From positions 239,146-303,145 of the forward strand of contig JBLMZI010000001.1 of the NCBI GenBank assembly GCA_050258755.1: 64,000 nucleotides of DNA. The letters run 5' to 3'. Shown piece by piece: positions 43,385 through 50,183 of this stretch (position 1 is its first letter; each line of letters opens with the position of its first letter). The translations under genes were made by a program, and so were the position numbers. The notes under the pieces are model-generated. The model worked only from the letters and a program-made list of their open reading frames with translations, was not told where the DNA came from and did no database searches. This stretch comes from JBLMZI01 sp050258755. Lineage in GTDB: Bacteria; Bacillota; Syntrophomonadia; Syntrophomonadales; DTU052.

Positions 43385-44557
43385 CTAAAACTGCTCAGGT
43401 AGTTTCCCAACAACCGTTGTCGTTTTTTGGTTTTCGCCAGAAAGCCCAATTTTATGGTAATCATTCATGCAAGGCGCACCCAGGGCGTAGTAGACCTCGC
43501 GTTTATCAAGATCGAATGCGGCAGACCACAGGGTACCATGCAATGACAGATATTCGTGATCACACACGCCATGCGGCGCGTGGCTCGAAAGAACGTTTTT
43601 AATCTTCGCCATGTCAACGGTCTCATCCTGTTCGATTCGGGAACTAGCAAACCGGTAACGGTCCAGGGAATTCTTCGATAGAAAAGCTTGCTCGGCCTCC
43701 ATTTCCGGTAATACATAGTGATTGGTGGTCACGATAAACCCATTAGCTGGTTGCCTGATTCCGACCTTGGGCGGGCTTACTTCCACAACGACTGCCTGTT
43801 CTGGATCAGCAATAAGAAAGTTGGTCGTTCCCTGGTGTGGAATCCGCTTGATCAAAGCGATCGCTTCATTAGCGTTTCTACATTGGTCCAGCAGGATTCT
43901 TACAACAATCGGAAAGAAGAACCCATCATCATTTCGACCTTTACCGACCGCAGAGGAAATCCCAACATACAAACCATCGGAATTCATGCCTTCATAACGT
44001 CCAAAATAATAAAGTGCCGTACCAACTGTATGTTTTTCTTTGATTGGATGTACCGTTGCTAAACGGTATTGGACAAATAGCTTCGAGTCCAAAAAATCAT
44101 AATTTCTTCCGACCAAGGTATGATGACCTACAGTCCGCTCTGGCAATACCGCAATTTGAGTGCAGCTTCCCGGCGCAACCGCATGAAATCCATAAGTGCT
44201 TAGTTTTACCACTACATCTTTGAAGGGTATCCCGGTCGCTTTCGAAAATCCCTTCATTTCCTGGAGAAGCCCTGGATCGAATTCAGCCAGCAGCTTATGC
44301 GCCCTTCCAAAACGCTTATCCGTTACCTCGGCGAAAGCAAAGTTAAGGCGAACGGCCTGGCGTAAATGGGGTTCGACTTCAAGAACCTGCTTGCCTAATT
44401 CATATCCGATGGCATAACGGCTTCCTTGAAGGTTGCAGGTTTGAAAGATTACTTTTCTTTCATGCGTTAAAGGATATACAACTGCTCCCACACCAACTGC
44501 GATGACAATCAGCATTCCTATTGCCAGTCCTTTGGCGAAGGTTTTCACGAAAGCCAT
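43385..44557 (-). CDS. C45-family (acyl-CoA:6-APA acyltransferase-like) Ntn hydrolase
   Basis: A 390-residue protein with an N-terminal membrane anchor (GLAIGMLIVIAVGVGAVVY) and an Ntn-hydrolase domain of the acyl-CoA:isopenicillin N/6-APA acyltransferase type. The likely nucleophile is Cys in APGSCTQIAV, followed by the family blocks HTLVGRNYDF, YFGRYEGMNSDGLYVG and TTNFLIADPEQAV. Family members split themselves before the Cys; if so the anchor part would be released. Most bacterial members have unknown amide substrates. ATG 44557 follows GGGGGG by about 7 nt; a TTG at 44599 is the alternative. The gene is more AT-rich than the core genes and belongs to the island. Confidence 0.82.
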   Translation of the reverse strand: MAFVKTFAKGLAIGMLIVIAVGVGAVVYPLTHERKVIFQTCNLQGSRYAIGYELGKQVLEVEPHLRQAVRLNFAFAEVTDKRFGRAHKLLAEFDPGLLQEMKGFSKATGIPFKDVVVKLSTYGFHAVAPGSCTQIAVLPERTVGHHTLVGRNYDFLDSKLFVQYRLATVHPIKEKHTVGTALYYFGRYEGMNSDGLYVGISSAVGKGRNDDGFFFPIVVRILLDQCRNANEAIALIKRIPHQGTTNFLIADPEQAVVVEVSPPKVGIRQPANGFIVTTNHYVLPEMEAEQAFLSKNSLDRYRFASSRIEQDETVDMAKIKNVLSSHAPHGVCDHEYLSLHGTLWSAAFDLDKREVYYALGAPCMNDYHKIGLSGENQKTTTVVGKLPEQF

Positions 44558-44634
44558 TTTCGCCCCCCGTGAATCCTGTTCTGAAATCTCAGGCTTCAAT
44601 CATTATCCCCCCCCGTCATGGTATGGCCGGGTCC

Positions 44635-44775
44635 TTACCCGAAGCACGGCTTCCTTCTTACATTCAGCTGTAAACCGCGCACCACATAATAATGTGTGCT
44701 TTTGGGTCGGGCATAGATAAAGTAGACTCCCATTAAAAACATGTAGGTAGGTGCCCCAGGGCCGCCCAGGTCACT
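44635..44775 (-). pseudogene. Fragment of an acyltransferase-like membrane gene
   Basis: Read on the minus strand, 44766-44668 gives GGPGAPTYMFLMGVYF and then HYYVVRGLQL. This aligns with GTAPGAPTFMFIMGLLF and PYYLIRGLKL of the intact gene at 45660-46754. The similarity then ends and a stop follows at 44635. It has no start and is about a tenth of the family length, so it is a remnant of a second, diverged copy. Confidence 0.7.
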
Positions 44776-44784
44776 TATAACGGT

Positions 44785-45396
44785 TCAGTTTGATCCAATA
44801 TCATCGGTCAGCAATTGAAGCCACTCGATGGCCGCGCTGCGGTTAATATAATCACCGACCCGCTCTTTGATTGTAAGGGCTGTAACGATTTTCATAAAAA
44901 GCCTTGAAAACAAATCCAGTTTGCTGAGATCAAGCCTGCCGTTGAACAAGCCGATTCCTTGCGGTGTCACAACGCTTGAGGTGTTTAGCAGTAATTCCAG
45001 ATAGGACTTCGCCGTATGGGTCTTGTCAAAAACAGTTAGGTTCTCTTTGGCCAGCGTGCCCATTTTGAAGCTGGGATCATAGTATACCGATACTGGCGGC
45101 AATTCCTCCCCTTCAACCTGGATGACATACAGTAATGTGAGAAAATAATATACCTTGGTGCGGCTAAGCTCCCGTTCATTCTGCCGGATAAATTGTTTAA
45201 CCGGTTTGTAGAATCCCCCGAAGCGCATCGGCCCGCCCACGAAGACCGTGTCGTATGATGAGATATCCTTAATCGCATCGGTGATTTCCCGGGTCTCAAC
45301 CTGACACCCTGCCCGGAGCAGCTCGTGCTCCAAGGTTTGTGCGATGTCCGCAGTCGCACCGGAAACGGATCCATAAACAATCAGCGCTCTCTTCAT
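44785..45396 (-). CDS. Flavodoxin-domain protein (HemG-like)
   Basis: A 203-residue FMN-binding protein. The phosphate loop is YGSVSGATADIA near residue 9, and the second flavin loop region is VFVGGPMRFGGFYKPVKQFI. This arrangement is typical of menaquinone-dependent protoporphyrinogen oxidase (HemG)-like flavodoxins, but the C-terminal 90 residues differ from HemG, so I give no symbol. GAGGAGGAG lies before ATG 45396. No haem genes are near. It is an island gene flanked by the acyltransferase fragment and the vapC remnant. Confidence 0.78.
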   Translation of the reverse strand: MKRALIVYGSVSGATADIAQTLEHELLRAGCQVETREITDAIKDISSYDTVFVGGPMRFGGFYKPVKQFIRQNERELSRTKVYYFLTLLYVIQVEGEELPPVSVYYDPSFKMGTLAKENLTVFDKTHTAKSYLELLLNTSSVVTPQGIGLFNGRLDLSKLDLFSRLFMKIVTALTIKERVGDYINRSAAIEWLQLLTDDIGSN

Positions 45397-45422
45397 TTTC
45401 TCCTCCTCGTCAGCATCCAGAA

Positions 45423-45575
45423 GCCGCCCGGCTTCGTGCCGTCTATAATTTCAAAATGCCCGATCCGATCCACCTGGCCACCGCAATAATCCATCAAGCC
45501 GACGTATTTCTCACCAATGACCACCGACTTGCATCGGTCAGACAACTCGTTATCAAAAAGCTGGACGAACTCTGA
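45423..45575 (+). pseudogene. Truncated VapC-like PIN-domain toxin
   Basis: The last 50 codons of a PIN ribonuclease remain: FKMPDPIHLATAI and ADVFLTNDHRL (the final catalytic Asp) through KKLDEL. The N-terminal two thirds, with the other acidic residues, and the antitoxin are missing; the sequence upstream is the start region of the divergent flavodoxin gene. It cannot be active. The same seven terminal codons recur at 43236. Confidence 0.75.
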
Positions 45576-45649
45576 TCCATAATCCGGCCTTGATTAAACA
45601 CCGGCAACCGTTTATTTATGGTACGGTTCACCGGAACGATCTCATCCGG
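45555..45649. repeat. Island repeat, copy 2 (with vapC tail)
   Basis: It matches copy 1 from the vapC tail onward and contains the short repeat TTTATTTATGGTACGG, TTCACCGGAACGATCTC. It ends 11 bp beyond the stop of the minus-strand gene at 45660. Confidence 0.75.
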
Positions 45650-45659
45650 TAAGTTGCCC

Positions 45660-46754
45660 TCACGCGCCAGTCTTCCGGCCAATATAACGATAGCCGAATA
45701 GCGCTAAATAGCTCAACAGAGACACCACGGCTATTACTACCAAACAACCACTCAGACTCAACCGATGCGGCAGTCCGGACAGCATCCCCCAACCGATGAT
45801 AATCCAGTGAATCATGTATAACGAAGTCAGGTTATCGCTCAAGAAGCTGACCATCCCGATTCGGCCGCTGATGCCCGCTCGGCGGCACACCAGCTCTACA
45901 GTGCTGACATATAAAATGGCAAATCCTATCATAGCAATGGTTCCGCCATAACCAGCCCGGTAATAGTCACCAAAGTGAAAGCCGATATTCGTCAGTCCCC
46001 AAGCAACTCCCCCAATAAAAATGAACCCACCGATGCTTCTGGCAGCCGTAAAAAACGCGGAGGTTCCGTTGGAGACAATGAGCCACTGTCCAAAAATATA
46101 TCCTGCCAATGGATATACGAGCCAGGGAAACAGGGGAAAACTGACGTGAAATCCATTGCCCCATAACAGATCCAGTATCCAGTCCAAAGGAGCCAACCCG
46201 CTTTTGATGCCCCACAAATAGGGCGAAATCACGATCACCGCAATCAAGAGAAGCATGACAAAAATGGGCCGTCGAACAAAGTGACGCATCAGGGTAAGCA
46301 GACCCAGCGCTATTCCCGCGAACTGGAGAATATCTACATTGCGAAAAAACAATTCCCGGGTCCATGGAAGCCATAAATCAGCCGAAGCCCCAAGGTACTG
46401 CGCAAGCTCGGTGGGTAATATGAAGCGCAAAAGACTCAGTAGGTATCCCAATAAAACGAGTTTGAGACCGCGAATCAGATAATAGGGCATATTCTGAGGA
46501 TAAGAATAGACAAAAAGCAGTCCCATTATGAACATGAAGGTGGGCGCCCCAGGAGCAGTACCGCAAAGCATAATGAAAAGCGCAATCGGCTGTTTGAGCG
46601 TCGCCGGGCTGGCATAAATCATTAGCGAATGGAGGATGATCATCGCCAAAATAGCCAGACATCGTATGATATCAAGCGAGGCTAACCTCACATAACGCCG
46701 CTGCGGATCAACGGCAAATGGAGTAAGCAGGAACCCCAGGCTCGATTTGTTCAT
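45660..46754 (-). CDS. Polytopic acyltransferase-like membrane protein (HGSNAT/DUF1624 type)
   Basis: A 364-residue membrane protein with about ten helices. The N-terminal pattern RLASLDIIRCLAILAMIILH and GAPTFMFIMG fits membrane-bound acyltransferases of the heparan-alpha-glucosaminide N-acetyltransferase/DUF1624 group, which transfer acyl groups to sugars or other envelope molecules. The catalytic His would be the one in IILHSLM. ATG 46754 follows GGAGGA by about 7 nt; the frame is open upstream over the preceding gene's end but without a site. It is 34 bp after the ATC-hydrolase-like gene and probably in one unit with it. The substrate is unknown. Confidence 0.75.
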   Translation of the reverse strand: MNKSSLGFLLTPFAVDPQRRYVRLASLDIIRCLAILAMIILHSLMIYASPATLKQPIALFIMLCGTAPGAPTFMFIMGLLFVYSYPQNMPYYLIRGLKLVLLGYLLSLLRFILPTELAQYLGASADLWLPWTRELFFRNVDILQFAGIALGLLTLMRHFVRRPIFVMLLLIAVIVISPYLWGIKSGLAPLDWILDLLWGNGFHVSFPLFPWLVYPLAGYIFGQWLIVSNGTSAFFTAARSIGGFIFIGGVAWGLTNIGFHFGDYYRAGYGGTIAMIGFAILYVSTVELVCRRAGISGRIGMVSFLSDNLTSLYMIHWIIIGWGMLSGLPHRLSLSGCLVVIAVVSLLSYLALFGYRYIGRKTGA

Positions 46755-46788
46755 CAAGGGAATCCTCCAATGCTTGTTTTCATTGTCA

Positions 46789-47442
46789 TCAATAAAACCC
46801 TTCGGCGGGCGGCCAGCCGCAGCTGCCCACCAAGTGATACCTGCAATTGCAGCACTCATCGCCGTCAGCAAGCGTTTTGGTGCGTTCAAATCCGGTTCCC
46901 ATGTAATGAGCAAGCAGATAATCCATGCGGCATATCATTGGGAACATTCCCAAAGCATCGAAGTCTCTGCCCAACTTCAGCATCCCGCACTCAATAATGT
47001 CGATCTCAAAACTGTTTTTACTGATTTCACGATATGTAATCTTCCAGTCATAGGGATGCAGATTGTTTAATCGTGATCTTTCGGCGTGTCTTGCCGCTTT
47101 TCTGCGAATCCCCCCCAGGTAGCTTCGTTTGGATAGCGGCATCAGCCATCCTGGGACTATTGTTATCAAGTGTTCGTTAATGGCCCAGATCACTTCTCCA
47201 GCCTCATTGTTCGATAGCCCTAACTCCTTCAATGCTTTATACCACGCAATGTAGGCTGGGCAGAAGTCATAGTTAAAAGCAAATATACTGTTCCCGATAT
47301 TCGGAACTTCGGGTAAAATCCGCGCCAGCCATTGATCGGATTCATCTTTGAATCCATGCCAGAATTGAATGCCGAACTTATGAATCATCCATTTCTTTGA
47401 CCGGGCCATCGAAGCCTTATAAATCAGACTGGTGCTTCTCAT
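46789..47442 (-). CDS. L-2-amino-thiazoline-4-carboxylate hydrolase-like protein
   Basis: A 217-residue protein. Its C-terminal block GTGFERTKTLADGDECCNCRY fits the family named after L-2-amino-thiazoline-4-carboxylic acid hydrolase, an enzyme of cysteine formation in Pseudomonas. Most members in Firmicutes are unstudied and probably have other roles. ATG 47442 follows GAAGGGAT by about 11 nt; a GTG at 47481 is possible but would begin inside the upstream repeat region. It precedes the acyltransferase gene by 34 bp on the same strand. Confidence 0.78.
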   Translation of the reverse strand: MRSTSLIYKASMARSKKWMIHKFGIQFWHGFKDESDQWLARILPEVPNIGNSIFAFNYDFCPAYIAWYKALKELGLSNNEAGEVIWAINEHLITIVPGWLMPLSKRSYLGGIRRKAARHAERSRLNNLHPYDWKITYREISKNSFEIDIIECGMLKLGRDFDALGMFPMICRMDYLLAHYMGTGFERTKTLADGDECCNCRYHLVGSCGWPPAEGFY

Positions 47443-47484
47443 TCCGTAACAATCCCTTCGTACAGGTATCCCAATCCTCACCCT

Positions 47485-47531
47485 CGATCGGTTACTTATG
47501 GTACGGTTCTCCGTAACAGTCTAATCCTATA
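47485..47531. repeat. Island repeat, copy 3
   Basis: CGATCGGTTACTTATGGTAC, CGGTTCTCCGTAACAGTCTAATCC. It contains the small hairpin ACGG-TTCT-CCGT and overlaps the stop codon of the minus-strand gene at 47527. Confidence 0.75.
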
Positions 47532-48174
47532 GGCGTTCAAAAAGCCTACGCTGTAGGTTTTTCGTCACATTGTCCATGTTATCTCGGGTCACTTCGAAAT
47601 TGAACCCCCGTGCTATGCATTCAAAGGACTCATCGTGAAATGCAAGGAAGTAGTGCTTCATATTGTCCCAATGGTCGGCATCGAAGCATCTGTGACTGGC
47701 TTGAATCTCCCGCTCCTCGTTTAACCATCTTGAGTTTTTGATGATGTGCGCTCCATAACCATCCAATCCTCTGTTGTATAACGGATGCCCTGGCCAAGTC
47801 TCGTCGTTGACTCCACCAAATTTGAATGAGTAGCACCAATCAAATTCCACAACTGCAATCAAATCTCGTCCCTCATCATATGATTCCGTGTCCGGAAAAA
47901 GCGACGCATCCCACCTGGGATGGCTATCATTCACATAGTAGGCGAGAAAATTTCTATGCCCATTGGAAACGACATGCGGAAGGGGTGCCCCGGTGTCCCA
48001 AGGAACTACCCACTCACATTCTATTGCCGTTTCTTTACCCTGAAGCAGCGAGACTGTTCGCTCCAAAGCTGTAACCTCATCGAGAACATCCGAATTCCAG
48101 CCCGACTTCCTCCATCTACGTCTAGCACTAGCTAGCCGAATTCGAAGAAACAACGCCCGTATCCAAGAAATCAT
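47527..48174 (-). CDS. Unrecognised protein, island gene
   Basis: A 215-residue soluble protein I do not recognise. It has a basic N-terminus (RIRLASARRRWRKSGW), an acidic middle and many aromatic residues (DLIAVVEFDWCYSFKFGG, HPLYNRGLDGYGAHII). Proteins of this look are often immunity or toxin-associated factors, but no motif supports that. GGGGAGGGG lies about 6 nt before ATG 48174. It starts 24 bp after the next upstream gene, so the two form a pair. Its stop lies within repeat copy 3. Confidence 0.65.
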   Translation of the reverse strand: MISWIRALFLRIRLASARRRWRKSGWNSDVLDEVTALERTVSLLQGKETAIECEWVVPWDTGAPLPHVVSNGHRNFLAYYVNDSHPRWDASLFPDTESYDEGRDLIAVVEFDWCYSFKFGGVNDETWPGHPLYNRGLDGYGAHIIKNSRWLNEEREIQASHRCFDADHWDNMKHYFLAFHDESFECIARGFNFEVTRDNMDNVTKNLQRRLFERL

Positions 48175-48198
48175 CTAAGCCCCTCCCCTCAAGGTTCT

Positions 48199-48723
48199 CT
48201 AACGCGGCTGATCCCTAAATGCGAATTCTTCTTCGTCATCATTCAGCGGTGGTTGCGAATTCAATTCCCTTGATGCTCCGATTAACCGGTCTTCTTCATC
48301 AAGGTAGCGAAGAGTACGCTCAACATCTTCCCTTCGGTAACTTCTTACGATGATCATATGGGGAATATGCAGTCCTGGGGGATCAAGATCCGGTCGTCCG
48401 AGAGACGAAAGGAGCCTTTCAGGCGTATAGAGAATGCACCATCTGCGACTGCCGTCACTGAGATCGAAACTGACTTCAATCCAATTGGGGTCAGTTCCGT
48501 CATCATCTTCAGATACGTGGTCATCGAACGTCCAATCAACAAGAGCCGGCACCGGTTTGCACTCAAAATCGAAGCAACCTGCACTAAACCACCGGGTTCT
48601 CCCATTCTCCCCTTTGACTTTGACCTGTCCCTTTTCTTGATCCTCGTCAAGAATCTCGTAAGTATTGCCTCGAACTAAAGCCTCAGAGTAAACCCCCGCT
48701 GTTCTACAAGTGGCTTTTCTCAT
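48199..48723 (-). CDS. Unrecognised acidic protein, island gene
   Basis: A 174-residue protein of unknown function. The N-terminal 50 residues look like a small beta-barrel (GVYSEALVRGNTYEILDEDQ, GRTRWFSAGCF); the rest is acidic with ERLLSSLGRPDLDPPGLHIPH and a C-terminal DDEEEF tail. GGAGG sits about 6 nt before ATG 48723. It forms a two-gene unit with 47527-48174. An immunity-like role is speculative. Confidence 0.65.
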   Translation of the reverse strand: MRKATCRTAGVYSEALVRGNTYEILDEDQEKGQVKVKGENGRTRWFSAGCFDFECKPVPALVDWTFDDHVSEDDDGTDPNWIEVSFDLSDGSRRWCILYTPERLLSSLGRPDLDPPGLHIPHMIIVRSYRREDVERTLRYLDEEDRLIGASRELNSQPPLNDDEEEFAFRDQPR

Positions 48724-49214
48724 TAACTACCTCCACTACAGGCATTTAGTACTTTTATACTGCCATCGGTCCCTGTGCTTTAAGTTCTGGTACGGTTATG
48801 ACCTGGTTATCGCGGATAATCTTACGAACCCACAAATCCCGATTTTACCGTGTTCTCCCTTGCCGTCGTGTCTGCTGTGTAGCCAAACTATCTTCCACCT
48901 TGCCGCTAAGAACACCCCACAAGAATCTCACAACAACGGCTTCCATGCCCACACCCATGATCGGTTACTTATGGTACGGTTCTCCGTATCTTAAGCCAAT
49001 GTAACACTTGCGACGGCATACAATTCGGCAGTCTCCACAAGCATATTCTATCAAATCCTGGGATTTCCCTGCCGAATCAACAGTTTATCGATGCATCCAT
49101 ATCCTGTTCCTTTCGGGTCCAATAGGCGACCAAGCGCCAAAGAGCCGAAGGCTCCTACCTGCCGGGGTGGGCGGGCAATACGCTAAAAGACCTTGGATGA
49201 CCAACAAGCAAACT
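48724..49214. other. Gene-free right part of the island
   Basis: About 490 bp without a supported gene. It holds repeat copy 4 (48959-48989) and a small GAGCC-GAA-GGCTC hairpin near 49140. Remnants of older genes are possible but none could be identified by reading. Confidence 0.5.
48959..48989. repeat. Island repeat, copy 4 (short)
   Basis: GATCGGTTACTTATGGTACG, GTTCTCCGTA: identical to copy 3 for 30 bases and then diverging. Unlike the other copies it has no minus-strand gene ending beside it. Confidence 0.72.
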
Positions 49215-49438
49215 CAAGTGGGGACAGGAGGGCAGCGGCGGGCTCGTTGCCGACGAGCCGTCAATACATCCCGTTTTGGGTAAGGATCAATTGCAGGTTC
49301 AGTCCGGCATGGAGGCCGGACTCCTGAGACCCGGCACGGAAGCCGGGTGTCTCAGGTTGGTTCTGCAATCCTTACCCAAAACGCGGATGTATCGGCGAGG
49401 AGGCGTAGAGCCCGCCGCTGCCCTCCTGTCCCCACTTG
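49215..49438 (-). repeat. Structured inverted element, copy B (right boundary of island)
   Basis: A 224-bp gene-free element in the opposite orientation to copy A. It has a perfect 31-bp terminal inverted repeat (49215-49245 with 49408-49438), an inner 7-bp stem (TACATCC, 49265, with GGATGTA, 49385), a perfect 16-bp stem (49272-49287 with 49368-49383), and then the core with hairpins AGTCCGGC/GCCGGACT and CCTGAGAC/GTCTCAGG. A local GGCTCGT/ACGAGCC hairpin (49241-49259) competes with the outer stem. Length and order match copy A, so both look complete. The nature of the element is unknown. Confidence 0.82.
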
Positions 49439-49523
49439 CCCCGCTAGCCTACTCAATCCGTTCGACCCAAACGAAACCAAGCTGAGAAAGATCACTTTCC
49501 GATCTTTCTCAACCAAATTCCCC

Positions 49524-49575
49524 TTGACAGCCACCCCATCTTTCTAAAAGAATTATATATATAAACTTTATATAT
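49524..49575 (+). promoter_or_regulatory. PadR promoter and probable PadR operator
   Basis: TTGACA (49524-49529) is followed by an AT-rich -10 area (TAAAAG at 49545 or beyond). At 49557-49575 lies a perfect 19-bp palindrome, ATATATAAA-C-TTTATATAT, just before the ribosome site of the padR gene. Such ATAT-type palindromes are typical PadR sites. Confidence 0.6.
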
Positions 49576-49589
49576 CAAGGGGGTTGCGC

Positions 49590-50144
49590 ATGGTCGAGTT
49601 TATCATCCTGGGATGCCTGAAAATGAGAGACATGACCGGCTATGAGATCAAAAAAACCATGAGCTTCAGCACCACCTTCTTTTCCCACGTCAGCTTTGGC
49701 AGCATCTATCCGACCCTGAAGCGCCTGGAAGCCGACGGACTGGTCACGTCGGACGAAAGCACCGAGAACGGGCGGCTCAAAAAGAGTTATGCCATCACGC
49801 CGGACGGACGAAAGGCATTCGACGATTGGCTGCGCAGCCCGCTGCCGCAGTTGGTCATTAAGTACGACATGCTGGTCCGGCTGTTCTTTGCCCGCAACCT
49901 GGAACCGGAGCGTCTGCAGGAAATGATTACGGAACACATTGATCAGCTGCAGGAACTGTCCGACGATCTGACTTCGGTCAGGGGCGGGCCGGGACAGAAA
50001 GGCGATAAGTTTCAGAAGTACACCATCGAATTCGGCCTGGACTTCTATGCTTTTCTGATGAAATGGTTCGAAAAAATAGGGGCCGATCTGGCGGCCGAGG
50101 AAGCCGCCGATATCGAATCTGGAGCTGAAAAGAAAATCCAATAG
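49590..50144 (+). CDS. PadR-family transcriptional regulator
   Basis: A 184-residue repressor with the PadR winged helix at the N-terminus (FIILGCLKMRDMTGYEIKK, then FGSIYPTLKRLEADGLV and KSYAITPDGRKAF) and a C-terminal helical dimerisation domain (Vir_act_alpha_C type, FARNLEPERLQEMITEHIDQL). ATG 49590 follows AAGGGGG by 6 nt. It lies directly downstream of a perfect palindrome and directly upstream of two redox genes on the same strand, so it probably represses the whole operon including itself. The ligand is unknown. Confidence 0.92.
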   Translation: MVEFIILGCLKMRDMTGYEIKKTMSFSTTFFSHVSFGSIYPTLKRLEADGLVTSDESTENGRLKKSYAITPDGRKAFDDWLRSPLPQLVIKYDMLVRLFFARNLEPERLQEMITEHIDQLQELSDDLTSVRGGPGQKGDKFQKYTIEFGLDFYAFLMKWFEKIGADLAAEEAADIESGAEKKIQ

Positions 50145-50183
50145 GTACGGTGAATTGATCATGAAACGATGGGAGTGATTGGC

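Noticed and set aside
44785..45396. Naming the flavodoxin gene hemG
   Set aside because: The flavin-binding half fits, but the C-terminal part differs and no haem genes are near.
43236..48989. True integron with attC sites
   Set aside because: The repeats lack the RYYYAAC/GTTRRRY core-site arrangement and no integron integrase is in the window, so only the cassette-like layout is retained as an observation.
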